Under the pieces are notes generated by a model. It made no database searches and was not told the origin of the DNA. It worked only from the letters and a program-made list of their open reading frames with translations. Below, in pieces: positions 9,350 to 18,182 of a DNA stretch of 64,000 nt (the first letter of the stretch is position 1; each line of letters begins with the position of its first letter). A program made the translations under genes and the position numbers. Source of the stretch: Pseudomonadota bacterium. Lineage in GTDB: Bacteria > Pseudomonadota > Alphaproteobacteria > Rhizobiales > Xanthobacteraceae. The stretch covers positions 1-64,000 of the forward strand of contig QEVP01000011.1 in assembly GCA_003576765.1 (NCBI GenBank). The letters are read 5' to 3'.

Positions 9350-10551
9350 GCCTGCCCCCGCCGCGCGACGCGCCAGTTGAACACATTCATGATCGTGGTG
9401 GTGACGAGCGAAATCGCCAGATAGACCGCCATGGTGATGGCGATGATCTCGATCGCCTGCCCGGTCTGGCTCAGCGCCGTGCCGGCAAACACCGAGAACA
9501 GGTCGGGATAGCCGATCGCCACCGCGAGCGAGGAGTTCTTGGTCAGGTTGAGGTATTGGTTGGCGAGCGGCGGCAGGGTGACGCGTAGCGCCTGCGGCAC
9601 CACGATCAGCCGCAGAAGCTGGCCGCGCGACAGCCCGAGCGACTCTCCGGCCTCCCACTGCCCCCTGGAGACCGCAAGCACGCCGGAGCGCACGTTCTCG
9701 GCGATGAACGCCGCGGTGTAGGTGGAGAGCGCAATGGTCAGCGCGGCGAACTCCGGTAACAGCCGCACGCCGCCGGCGAAGTTGAAGCCGCGCAACTCCG
9801 GCACGTCGAACGTCAGCGGCGCGCCGAACAGCAGGGCGATCGCCAGCGGCAGCCCGATCACGGCGGCGAGCGCATAGGGCCAGACCCTCACCACCCGGCC
9901 TTGGCGAAACAGGGTGCGGCGCGCATAAAAGCCAAGCCCGAGCGCAATGACGATCCCGAGCGCCAGCGCGGCGGCGACGATGGCAAAGCTCGCCTGCGGC
10001 ACCGGTTCGGGCACCACGATGCCGCGGTTGCTAAGAAACACGCCCGGCAGCGGCGACAGGCTCTGGCGCGGCCCGGGCAGCGCGCCGAGCACCGCGAGAT
10101 ACCAGAACAGGATCTGGTAGAGCAGCGGCAGGTTGCGGATCAGTTCGACGTAGCCGCCGGCGAGCCGCGCCAGCAGCCAGTTCGGCGACAGCCGGCCAAG
10201 ACCGACGACAAAACCGAGGATGGTGGCCAGCACGATGCCGATCGCCGACACGACCAGCGTGTTGACCAGCCCGACCGCAAACACCCGCAGGTAGCTGTCG
10301 GTCTGCTCATACGGGATCAGCGCCTGGCTGACGGCGAAGCCGGCACTGTGGGTGAGGAAGCCGAAACCCGAGGCGATGCCCTGCGCGGCGAGGTTGGCGC
10401 GGACGTTGGCGACCATCTCATAGGCAAGCCACGCCAGCACCGCGAGCAGTACGGCCTGCGCGGCCAAACCGCTCCAGCTTGCGCGCGCCCCGCCGATGCG
10501 CTTGAGCCGCGCCAGCGGGCGAAACGGGGCCTTGCGCGCTTCGCCGGTCAT
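9346..10551 (-). CDS. aapQ: general L-amino acid ABC transporter, permease AapQ
   Basis: 401 residues, the usual AapQ size. An N-terminal membrane helix follows a basic leader (MTGEARKAPF). A long periplasmic insertion between helices is characteristic of this permease class. The C-terminal part has the EAA loop (EAGESLGLSRGQLLRLIVVPQAL). It overlaps aapM by 4 bp and lies 23 bp after aapJ, so the four genes should be one transcript. An upstream in-frame extension to 10617 is not protein-like and was excluded. Confidence 0.95.
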   Translation of the reverse strand: MTGEARKAPFRPLARLKRIGGARASWSGLAAQAVLLAVLAWLAYEMVANVRANLAAQGIASGFGFLTHSAGFAVSQALIPYEQTDSYLRVFAVGLVNTLVVSAIGIVLATILGFVVGLGRLSPNWLLARLAGGYVELIRNLPLLYQILFWYLAVLGALPGPRQSLSPLPGVFLSNRGIVVPEPVPQASFAIVAAALALGIVIALGLGFYARRTLFRQGRVVRVWPYALAAVIGLPLAIALLFGAPLTFDVPELRGFNFAGGVRLLPEFAALTIALSTYTAAFIAENVRSGVLAVSRGQWEAGESLGLSRGQLLRLIVVPQALRVTLPPLANQYLNLTKNSSLAVAIGYPDLFSVFAGTALSQTGQAIEIIAITMAVYLAISLVTTTIMNVFNWRVARRGQA

Positions 10552-10574
10552 CGCGCCGCCCGGCCGCGCAACGC

Positions 10575-11591
10575 TCAGCGGATCGGCGGCGCGTACTGGA
10601 TGCCGCCCTGGTTCCACAGCTTGTTGAGGCCGCGTGCGATGCCAAGACGGGAGCCGGCGCCGACGTTGCGGTCGAACGCCTCGCCGTAGTTGCCGACTGC
10701 CTTGACGATGCGCACCACCCAGTCCTTGCTGAGGCCGAGCGTCTCGCCGAGATTACCGTCGCCGCCGAGCATGCGCCGAAGCTCGGGCTTGCCGGACTTC
10801 GCCATCTCCTCGACGTTCTTCTGGGTGACGCCGAGTTCCTCGGCGTTGATCATGGCGAACAGCGTCCACTTGACGATGTCGAACCACTGGTCGTCGCCCT
10901 GCCGCACCAATGGGCCGAGCGGCTCCTTCGAGATCACCTCGGGCAGCACGGTGTGGTCGTTGGGAGCGGCGAATTTCAGCCGCATGGCGTAGAGCTGGGA
11001 GACGTCGGAGGTGAACACGTCGCAGCGTCCCAGCTCATAGGACTTGATGGTCTCGTCGGCGGTGGCGAAGGCGATCAGCTCGTACTTCATGTTGTTGGCC
11101 TTGAAGTAGTCGCCGACGTTCTGCTCGTTGGTGGTGCCGGTCTGCACGCAGATCGAGGCGCTGTTGAGTTCCAGCGCCGAGTTGACCTTGAGCGCCTTGC
11201 GCACCATGAACCCCTGGCCATCGTAATAGGTGACGCCGGTGTAGTTGAGGCCGAGCGCGGTATCGCGGCTCAAGGTCCAGGTCGAGTTGCGCGACAGCAC
11301 GTCGATCTCGCCGGATTGCAGCGCGGTGAAGCGGTCCTTGGCCGAGAGCGGCACGAACTTCACCTTGGTCGGGTCGTTGAGCACGGCGGCGGCAATGGCG
11401 CGGCAGACGTCGACGTCGAGGCCGGTCCAGTTGCCCTTATCGTCGGGACTGGAGAATCCGGGAAGGCCCTGGCTGACGCCGCACGACAACATGCCGCGGT
11501 CGGTCACCGACTTCAGGGTCTGGGCGGACGCAGCCTGCGCGGTCACAGCGGCGGCAGCCAGGACAGACAGCATCATGCAAACGCGCTTCAT
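10575..11591 (-). CDS. aapJ: general L-amino acid ABC transporter, periplasmic binding protein AapJ
   Basis: This is the solute-binding protein of the Aap importer, 338 residues. It has a Sec signal peptide (MKRVCMMLSVLAAAAVTAQAA, cleavage near ASA-QT), and SBP_bac_3 features follow: GLDVDVCRAIAAAV, LSAKDRFTALQSGEIDVLSRN and the CDVFTSD hinge region. The start at 11591 is supported by AAGGTGA just upstream; ATG 11606 would put five extra residues ahead of it. It is the first gene of the operon, and the 213-bp divergent gap to metC should hold its promoter. Confidence 0.95.
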   Translation of the reverse strand: MKRVCMMLSVLAAAAVTAQAASAQTLKSVTDRGMLSCGVSQGLPGFSSPDDKGNWTGLDVDVCRAIAAAVLNDPTKVKFVPLSAKDRFTALQSGEIDVLSRNSTWTLSRDTALGLNYTGVTYYDGQGFMVRKALKVNSALELNSASICVQTGTTNEQNVGDYFKANNMKYELIAFATADETIKSYELGRCDVFTSDVSQLYAMRLKFAAPNDHTVLPEVISKEPLGPLVRQGDDQWFDIVKWTLFAMINAEELGVTQKNVEEMAKSGKPELRRMLGGDGNLGETLGLSKDWVVRIVKAVGNYGEAFDRNVGAGSRLGIARGLNKLWNQGGIQYAPPIR

Positions 11592-11804
11592 GATCTCACC
11601 TTTCATGAACGTCGGCCGGCGCCGGAAACGGAGCGGCCAACGGGTCGATTCCACGGTTCTCGCAGCCATAACAGAACGGCGGCGCGACCGGGTCAAGGGG
11701 GCCGCTCCTCGATGCTCTCACCCTGCGTCCGCATCGTTTCGGGAATCGCGAGTCCCCGTGATATGGGGTGACAATCGATTTTGTTCCATCAGGCCGATCC
11801 CGAC

Positions 11805-13004
11805 ATGACTGCTCCCACCATCCCCGACGCGAACCCGCCGCTCCATCCAGAGACCGAACTCGTCACCGGCGGCCGCGACAGCGTGGCACAGAAGGGATTC
11901 GTCAACCCGCCCGTGGTGCGCGGCTCGACGGTGCTCTATCCGACCGCCGACGACATCCGGGCCCACCGTGGCGAGTATCAGTACGGCCGCCACGGCACGC
12001 CGACCACACGCGCGCTGCAACAGGCGCTCATTGCGCTGGAGGGACCGAACTGCGCCGGCGTCGGGCTCGCGCCCTCAGGGCTCGCGGCGATCTCGACAAC
12101 GCTGCTGGCCGTGCTCGCCGCCGGCGACCATCTTTTGGTGTGCGACAGCGTCTATCGGCCGACGCGGCATCTTTGCGATACGCTACTTAAGCGCTTCGGC
12201 GTCGAGACCACCTATTACGACCCACTGATCGGCGGCGACATCGCAAAACTGTTCCGGCCCAACACGCGCGCGGTGTTCGTCGAGGCGCCGGGCTCGCAGT
12301 CGTTCGAGATGGCGGACATCCCGGCGATCGCCGCCGCCGCGCATGCGCGCGACCTGCTGGTGATCGACGACAACACATGGGCGACGCCGCTCTACCACCG
12401 CTCGCTCGACTTCGGCGTCGATCTGTCGATCCAGGCCGGCACAAAATATCTCGGCGGCCATTCCGACATCATGTTCGGCACCATCGCCGCCAATGCGCGC
12501 GCCTGGCCGCACGTCACCGATGCGATCCGCGCGCTCGGCGTCTGCGCCGCCCCGGACGACGTCTTCCTCGCCTTGCGCGGCCTGCGCACGCTTGCCGTGC
12601 GGCTCGCCCACCATCAGGCAGCCGGCCTTGCGATGGCAAAATGGCTCAAGGCGCGCCCGGAGGTGCAGCGCGTAATGCATCCGGCGCTGCCCGACGATCC
12701 CGGCCACGCCATCTGGAAGCGCGATTTTTCCGGCGCCAGCGGGCTGTTCAGCGTGGTGCTGCAACCTACGCCCGACAGGGCGGTCGATGCGCTGCTCGAC
12801 ACCGTGCGGCTGTTCGGCATGGGTTATTCGTGGGGCGGCTTCGAGAGCCTCATCATTCCGTTCGACTGCACGAGCTACCGCACGGCGACGCAGTGGACGC
12901 CGGGCGGCCCGACGCTGCGCATCCATATCGGGCTTGAGAACATCGAGGATCTCAAGGCCGACCTCGAACGCGGCTTTGCCGCCTTCAATGCCGCGCGGGC
13001 TTGA
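11805..13004 (+). CDS. metC: cystathionine beta-lyase
   Basis: A PLP-dependent Cys/Met metabolism enzyme that converts cystathionine to homocysteine, pyruvate and ammonia. It has 399 residues. The PLP lysine is K214 in AGTKYLGGHSD, with YQYGRHGTPT (58-67), the phosphate-binding APSGLAA (89-95) and IDDNTWATP (187-195) also in place. The C-terminal GYSWGGFESL is typical of cystathionine beta-lyase rather than gamma-synthase. ATG 11805 is preferred over an in-frame TTG at 11781. It is divergent from aapJ. Confidence 0.92.
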   Translation: MTAPTIPDANPPLHPETELVTGGRDSVAQKGFVNPPVVRGSTVLYPTADDIRAHRGEYQYGRHGTPTTRALQQALIALEGPNCAGVGLAPSGLAAISTTLLAVLAAGDHLLVCDSVYRPTRHLCDTLLKRFGVETTYYDPLIGGDIAKLFRPNTRAVFVEAPGSQSFEMADIPAIAAAAHARDLLVIDDNTWATPLYHRSLDFGVDLSIQAGTKYLGGHSDIMFGTIAANARAWPHVTDAIRALGVCAAPDDVFLALRGLRTLAVRLAHHQAAGLAMAKWLKARPEVQRVMHPALPDDPGHAIWKRDFSGASGLFSVVLQPTPDRAVDALLDTVRLFGMGYSWGGFESLIIPFDCTSYRTATQWTPGGPTLRIHIGLENIEDLKADLERGFAAFNAARA

Positions 13005-13028
13005 GGCGCATCACGCGCCTGTTTGTTT

Positions 13029-13077
13029 GCGCATGATCCTGCCCGAAAACCGGTTCCCACTTTTCGGGATCATGCGC
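13029..13077. repeat. palindromic repeat, GATCATGC type
   Basis: The arms GCGCATGATC (13029-13038) and GATCATGCGC (13068-13077) enclose CCGAAAA and TTTTCGG arms and a central CCGGTTCCCAC. This is the dispersed GATCATGC...AAAAGTGGGAACCGG palindrome common in Bradyrhizobium-like genomes. The right arm overlaps the stop codon of the LAB_N gene (stop at 13070-13072), and it lies between convergent genes, where it may act as a terminator. Confidence 0.8.
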
Positions 13078-13399
13078 CCGCCGCCGTCTCGCGCCGGTGC
13101 ACCATGATGAAATACACGTTGCGGAAGTAGACCAGGAGGCCGAACGCCTGGCCTGCGATGAACACCGGGTCGCGGCGATAGAGCGCGTAGATCAACAATA
13201 GCACGCCGCCGCCGATCGAGAAGAACCAGAACGCAACCGGGATGATGCTCTTGCGCGCACGCTCGGAGGCGATCCATTGCACCACGAAGCGCATCGTGAA
13301 GAACGCCTGCGCGACGAAGCCGAGCGCGACCCAGCCGTCGAACTGGATCACGAACACATCGTGCAGATAGGTTACGAGCGCACCGAACAGGTCAGTCAT
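13070..13399 (-). CDS. lipid A biosynthesis N-terminal domain (LAB_N) membrane protein
   Basis: A 109-residue inner-membrane protein with three hydrophobic helices. The LAB_N pattern is clear: GFVAQAFFTMRFVVQW, then FWFFSIGGGVLLLIYALYR, then GQAFGLLVYFRN. This domain occurs fused to LpxB in some bacteria and alone beside polyprenyl-phosphate sugar transferases. Its start overlaps the stop of the GT2 gene by 8 bp, which suggests the two act together, perhaps in forming or moving a lipid-linked sugar. It is the last gene of the envelope cluster. Confidence 0.85.
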   Translation of the reverse strand: MTDLFGALVTYLHDVFVIQFDGWVALGFVAQAFFTMRFVVQWIASERARKSIIPVAFWFFSIGGGVLLLIYALYRRDPVFIAGQAFGLLVYFRNVYFIMVHRRETAAGA

Positions 13400-14156
13400 G
13401 GCCGGTCACCTCAGTTGCCACGGGCACCGATCTCTTGCGCCGGATCAGCCACCACACCCCGATCAGGTCCATGATGCCGACCCATAGCCGATCGAAGAAG
13501 CCGTAGTTGGACACGCCCGACCGGCGCGGCCGGTCGGCGACATCGACATAGGCGACGTCGAAACCTTCGCGCCGCACCAGCGCCGGCAGGAAACGGTGCA
13601 GGCCGTCGAAATACGGCAGCGCCAAAAATACCTCGCGCCGGAACGCCTTGAGGCCGCAGCCGGAGTCGCGGGTGCCGTCGCGCAGCAATGCACCACGGAC
13701 GGCATTGGCGACGCGCGACTGGATTTTCTTGAAGCCGGTGTCCTTGCGGCCGACGCGCTGACCGGCGGCGAGACCGACGCGGCCACTCTCCTCCATCACG
13801 GCACCGACCAGCGCCGGCAGGAATGCCGGATCGTTCTGGCCGTCGCCGTCGAGCGTCGCCACCACCGCGCCGCGCGCCGCGCGCACCCCGGTGCGCACCG
13901 CCGCCGACTGCCCGCACGAGGCCGCGTGACGGATATGCCGGAGGTTCGGGCGCTGGGCCATCAGGTCCGCCAATTGCGCCGCGGTGGCGTCGGTCGAGCC
14001 GTCGTTGACGTAGACGATCTCGTAAGCCCAGCGCCCGTCGAGCGCGGCGGCAATCTCGGCGACCAGCGGCGCGATATTGCCGGCCTCGTTACGGACGGGC
14101 ACGACGACGGACACCGCGGGCGCGGGGTCAACGGACACGGAATGGGGTTGCGGCAT
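13392..14156 (-). CDS. GT2 family glycosyltransferase (dolichol-phosphate mannosyltransferase-like)
   Basis: 254 residues. The N-terminal GT-A domain has VVVPVRNEAGNI, the YVNDGSTD motif and TLDGDGQNDP (DxD-type metal site). FRREVFLALPYFDGLHRFLPAL is typical of the DPM1/ArnC-like branch, and a hydrophobic stretch near the C-terminus (LWVGIMDLIGVWWLI) suggests membrane association. Such enzymes move a sugar from a nucleotide donor to a polyprenyl phosphate. With the ArnT-like protein upstream and LAB_N downstream, it probably supplies the lipid-linked donor for a periplasmic sugar transfer. The sugar itself is unknown. Confidence 0.88.
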   Translation of the reverse strand: MPQPHSVSVDPAPAVSVVVPVRNEAGNIAPLVAEIAAALDGRWAYEIVYVNDGSTDATAAQLADLMAQRPNLRHIRHAASCGQSAAVRTGVRAARGAVVATLDGDGQNDPAFLPALVGAVMEESGRVGLAAGQRVGRKDTGFKKIQSRVANAVRGALLRDGTRDSGCGLKAFRREVFLALPYFDGLHRFLPALVRREGFDVAYVDVADRPRRSGVSNYGFFDRLWVGIMDLIGVWWLIRRKRSVPVATEVTGHD

Positions 14157-14255
14157 GGGAATCGGGAACTCGCTTGGTGCGGCTGCGGCCGCCGGCCCGC
14201 TTCTTATGGGGCTACGGGTCGGCCGACAACCCTCCCCCGTCCGGCGAATACCCGG

Positions 14256-16034
14256 TCAGCGTGTGCCGACGGTATGGAAGATCGCGATGGAAATGGCGCG
14301 GCCTTGCGAGAAATTGTAGCCCTCGACGCGGCGCAGGATATCGTAGCGCAAGCCGATGGCCTCGGCGCGCAGCGCAAACGCCCGCTCCTGCCGCGATTCG
14401 ATCAGCGCAAAGCGGCAGCCGCCGGGCCTGAGGAAATCGGCGGCGCTGGAGCCGTCGGTCAACAGCGTCGAGGTTCCGGTCATGAACACCAGGCTCGGCT
14501 CATGGAAGCCGGCGGCGGCAGAGCGCGGCCCGACGCATTCGACACTGCGCAGCGCGCGCGCCACCTCGACACTGGGAAACAGCGGTGCCAGTTTCGGCAT
14601 CACCACGCCGTAGAGCGCGGCCGACAGGCACAGCGACGCGGCGATCCCACACAGCGTGGAGCGCTCCGCTTCCGCCTCGTCGAACAGCCACCATGCGAAC
14701 AGGCCGAACACCAGGGCCGCGGCGAAGAACGGCCAGGCCAGAAAGGTCGGCTGCAGCGTCAACGCCATGACGCCGACGATGGCGCCGACCGCGAATAGCG
14801 CCGGCAGCACGAACCACCACGAGGCGCCGCGCCTCAGCCACGCGGCCTGCGACAGCGCGCGGCCCTCCAGCACCATGACGATCAGGATAGCGATCGCGGG
14901 ATAGAGCGGCAGCACGTAATGCGGCAGCTTGGTCACGACCAGTTCGAACACGATCCACGACGGCACCAGCCACGCCAGCAGAAACTGGGTAGCCGGCTCG
15001 CGCCGCGCCCGCCACACCGCCGGCGCCGCCATGCCGGCGAGCGGCGCACCGGGCCAGAACGTCACCCAGAACAAAAGAAAATACAGTCCCGGCGGGGCGC
15101 CGTGGGATTCCTGGCCGCTGGCGATCTTGCTCAGCATGTCGCCGCCGACTGAATCGGCCAGAAACGTGTCGCCCGACTTGAGCAGGATGGCGACGAACCA
15201 CGGCAGCACCAGCAGCAGCATCCACGCCACGCCGGCGAGCGGCCGCAGGCGCCCCAGCCACGCCACCGAGCGGTCGAGAATGGCGAGCATGCCGACCGTC
15301 AGCGCGACGAACATCAGGATCAGCGGGCCTTTAAGCAGAATGCCGCCGGCGAGCGCCGTCCAGAACACGAAGGGCAGCACCCACGGCCGCTGCGGCGGGT
15401 CCTCGCCGCGCTGCCAGACGAGATAGACCCGCGCCAGCGCTCCCATCGCCGCAACCACAGTGAACAAGAGCGCGGCATCGGTCTTGGCGAGGCGCGCCTC
15501 GGCCCCGAGCAGCAGCGAGGCGCACATCAGAAGCCCGGCCAGCACCGCGCCGCGCCGCGTGACGAACGCCGCCGCCGCCCAGTAAACCAACAGCACCGCG
15601 CCGATGGCACCGGCAAGCGACGGCAGGCGATAGACCCAGATGCGGATATGCGCGTTAGGCAGGCCGAGCGCCGACGCCGTCTGCACCGCCGCCGCCTGCA
15701 GCCAATAGATGCCGACCGGCTTCTTGTAGCGCACCTCGTTCTGGAAGCGGATATCGACGAAATCGCCGGTCTCGACCATCTGCTTGGTAGCCTGGGCGAA
15801 ACGCGCCTCGTCGCGGTCGATCGGCGGGATATGGAACAGGCCGGGCAGAAAAAACAAAACGGCGCACACGGCGAGGAAGGCGACGGCGCGGGCATGGCTT
15901 GCCGAAGCCGCCTCGACAAGGCGCGCAAGCACCCGGCCGGGGTCGAAACGGGCTGCGCCGTTGTCCTCGCGCCCCTCGCCAAACCCGCGTTTTTTCAGGG
16001 ATTCCGCCATGGCTGTCGCATACGATGAAACCAT
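14256..16034 (-). CDS. ArnT-like lipid-linked sugar glycosyltransferase (PMT/GT83 family)
   Basis: 592 residues, a multi-span membrane protein. After helix 1 comes the catalytic-type loop IDRDEARFAQAT, then VDIRFQNEVRYKKPVGIYWLQA, both hallmarks of the ArnT/PMT branch, followed by about eleven more hydrophobic segments and a soluble C-terminal domain. Such enzymes transfer a sugar from undecaprenyl phosphate to lipid A or core on the periplasmic side. The start is ATG 16034 or ATG 16010; neither has a clear ribosome-binding site. It lies 27 bp after pbpC and 99 bp before the GT2 gene. Confidence 0.9.
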   Translation of the reverse strand: MVSSYATAMAESLKKRGFGEGREDNGAARFDPGRVLARLVEAASASHARAVAFLAVCAVLFFLPGLFHIPPIDRDEARFAQATKQMVETGDFVDIRFQNEVRYKKPVGIYWLQAAAVQTASALGLPNAHIRIWVYRLPSLAGAIGAVLLVYWAAAAFVTRRGAVLAGLLMCASLLLGAEARLAKTDAALLFTVVAAMGALARVYLVWQRGEDPPQRPWVLPFVFWTALAGGILLKGPLILMFVALTVGMLAILDRSVAWLGRLRPLAGVAWMLLLVLPWFVAILLKSGDTFLADSVGGDMLSKIASGQESHGAPPGLYFLLFWVTFWPGAPLAGMAAPAVWRARREPATQFLLAWLVPSWIVFELVVTKLPHYVLPLYPAIAILIVMVLEGRALSQAAWLRRGASWWFVLPALFAVGAIVGVMALTLQPTFLAWPFFAAALVFGLFAWWLFDEAEAERSTLCGIAASLCLSAALYGVVMPKLAPLFPSVEVARALRSVECVGPRSAAAGFHEPSLVFMTGTSTLLTDGSSAADFLRPGGCRFALIESRQERAFALRAEAIGLRYDILRRVEGYNFSQGRAISIAIFHTVGTR

Positions 16035-16061
16035 CGCGGGAACAACAGCGCGCAGCGCCGG

Positions 16062-18182
16062 CTACTGTATTCTGACGACAACTGTGTCCGCGGCGCCGTT
16101 GGCGTCCATCACCGTCAGGCGGACGAAGCCGGGACCGGGCGGCACGATCATGCGCTGGCGGTGGCGGTCGATCACGCCGGCCGCCACGCCATCGACCAGC
16201 ACGGTGAGCGGCGGCACCCCGCCGGCAACCTTGACCGGCACCGGGTGAAAGCCGGCCGCGCCACCCCCGGCATCAAGCCGGGCGCCGTCGAGCGGAAACT
16301 GGATGCGCAGGCTGCGGGCGCTGTCGAGGCGCGGCAGTTCGCCCGAGGGCTGAAACCGCCGCAGCGGCAGCGGCAGCCGGGCGTTGCTGGCAATCAGCGT
16401 GCCGCGCGGTGCCCGCGGCAACGGCACGATCAGCCGCCCCGAGCGGGCAAAGGCGTCGAACAAGACCGGCGCCGCCGCGCCGCGCCCGGTCATGCCCGGC
16501 ACCGGGGCGCCGTCGGGCCGGCCGACCCAGACGCCGACCGTGACCCGGCCGTCGAAACCGACCGCCCAGGCGTCGCGCGAGCCGTAGCTGGTGCCAGTCT
16601 TGTAGGCGATACGATGGGCCGCGGCGTTTTCCGGTGGCGGCGTGCCGAGCAGGATGTCGCCGACCTGCCACGCCGACGCGGCGTCCAAGAGCCGGCGCGG
16701 CGGAGCCGGATCGGCATCATCGATCACCTCGCGCAGCGGGGCGACGCTGCCGAGCCGCGGAATGCCGGCGTAGACCTGCACCAGATCGTGCAGCGTGAGG
16801 CCGACGCCGCCGAGCCCCATGGCGAGCCCCGGCACCTCGTTCTTCGGCAGCGTCAGGGCCAGCCCGGCCTGGCGCAGCCGCGCGGTCAGCCGCGCCGCGC
16901 CGACGCGGTCGAGCAGCGCCACCGCCGGCACGTTGAGCGACAGTTGCAGCGCCTTGCGCACCGCGACCGTGCCCTGGAACGTCATGTCGAAATTTTCCGG
17001 CGCATAGGCGCCGAACCGCACCGGGCGGTCGTCGATCAGGCTTTCGGGATGGGCGAGCCCATCCTCGAAGGCGAGCCCGTAGATGAACGGCTTGAGCGTC
17101 GAGCCGGGCGAGCGCACGGCGCGCACCATGTCCACCTGCCCGGCGCGGCGCTCGTCGAAATAGTCAGGCGATCCGACATGCGCCAGCACCTCTCCGGAGT
17201 CGTTGGCGACGGCGAGGATGCCGATCGACAGGTCGGGGCCAAGCGCCGCGGCACGGTCGCGCGCGAGCCGTTCGAGCGCGTGCTGGAGCGCGGCATCGAG
17301 GGTGAGACGAACGACCGGCGCATCGGCGGTGGTGGAGATTGCCTGATCGGCGGAATGCGGGGCGAGGAACGGCAGCGGCTTGCGCCAGCGCGGCACCGGC
17401 TCGGCCCTGGCGCGGGCGGCATCGTCCGCCGAAACGACGCCCTGCTCCACCATGCGCTCAAGGACGCGGTCGCGCGCGGCGCGGGCCGCCTCGGGATGGC
17501 GGTCGAGCCGCCGCCGCTCCGGCGACTGCGGCAGCGCCACCAGCAGCGCGGCTTCGGCGAGCGTCAGCCGCTTCGGCTCCTTGCCGAAGTAGGCGAGCGA
17601 GGCGGCGCGGATGCCTTCGAGGTTGCCGCCATAAGGGGCAAGCGTCAGGTAGAGATCGAGGATCTCGTCCTTGCCGAAGCGACGTTCGAGCTGCAATGCC
17701 CGCACCGCCTGCCGCAGTTTTGCGACGAGTGAGCGATGCTGGCGTGGCTCGAGCAGGCGCGCCACCTGCATGGTGATGGTCGAGCCGCCGGAGACGATGT
17801 GGCCATGCGTCGCCCACTGCCACGCCGCCCGCGCGAACGCCAGCGGATCGACGCCATGGTGAGCGAGAAAGCGCTGGTCCTCGTAAGCGAACAGCAGGTC
17901 GAGATAGCGCGGATCGACATCACGCCGCGCTGTGACCGGCAACCGCCAGCGGCCGTCAGGCATCGCATAGGCGCGCAGCAACCGCCCCTGACGATCCACC
18001 ACCACGCGCGAGGCCTGCCGCGTTTCATCGAGCGGCAGCGGCCCGAGCGATTGCACCCACCATGCGGCCGCGCCACCCGCCGCCAGCATCGCAACCAGCA
18101 CGACGCCGGCCAGCCACCGCCAGCGCCGCCGCCGCCGCGGATCGGCGGAAGGACGGGCGACATCGGGGTCGACGGCGCTCAT
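16062..18182 (-). CDS. pbpC: penicillin-binding protein 1C
   Basis: A bifunctional peptidoglycan synthase of 706 residues with an N-terminal membrane anchor (about 22-46). The GT51 transglycosylase has its catalytic Glu in AYEDQRF (E101), with VSGGSTITMQVARL following. The transpeptidase domain carries SxxK at S361-K364 (STLK), an SLN motif and KTG at 528-530, and a C-terminal BiPBP_C domain follows (about 610-706). Its start overlaps the alpha-2-macroglobulin stop as ATGA. The A2M-PbpC pair is a known bacterial association, thought to repair walls damaged when host proteases or predators attack. Confidence 0.96.
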   Translation of the reverse strand: MSAVDPDVARPSADPRRRRRWRWLAGVVLVAMLAAGGAAAWWVQSLGPLPLDETRQASRVVVDRQGRLLRAYAMPDGRWRLPVTARRDVDPRYLDLLFAYEDQRFLAHHGVDPLAFARAAWQWATHGHIVSGGSTITMQVARLLEPRQHRSLVAKLRQAVRALQLERRFGKDEILDLYLTLAPYGGNLEGIRAASLAYFGKEPKRLTLAEAALLVALPQSPERRRLDRHPEAARAARDRVLERMVEQGVVSADDAARARAEPVPRWRKPLPFLAPHSADQAISTTADAPVVRLTLDAALQHALERLARDRAAALGPDLSIGILAVANDSGEVLAHVGSPDYFDERRAGQVDMVRAVRSPGSTLKPFIYGLAFEDGLAHPESLIDDRPVRFGAYAPENFDMTFQGTVAVRKALQLSLNVPAVALLDRVGAARLTARLRQAGLALTLPKNEVPGLAMGLGGVGLTLHDLVQVYAGIPRLGSVAPLREVIDDADPAPPRRLLDAASAWQVGDILLGTPPPENAAAHRIAYKTGTSYGSRDAWAVGFDGRVTVGVWVGRPDGAPVPGMTGRGAAAPVLFDAFARSGRLIVPLPRAPRGTLIASNARLPLPLRRFQPSGELPRLDSARSLRIQFPLDGARLDAGGGAAGFHPVPVKVAGGVPPLTVLVDGVAAGVIDRHRQRMIVPPGPGFVRLTVMDANGAADTVVVRIQ

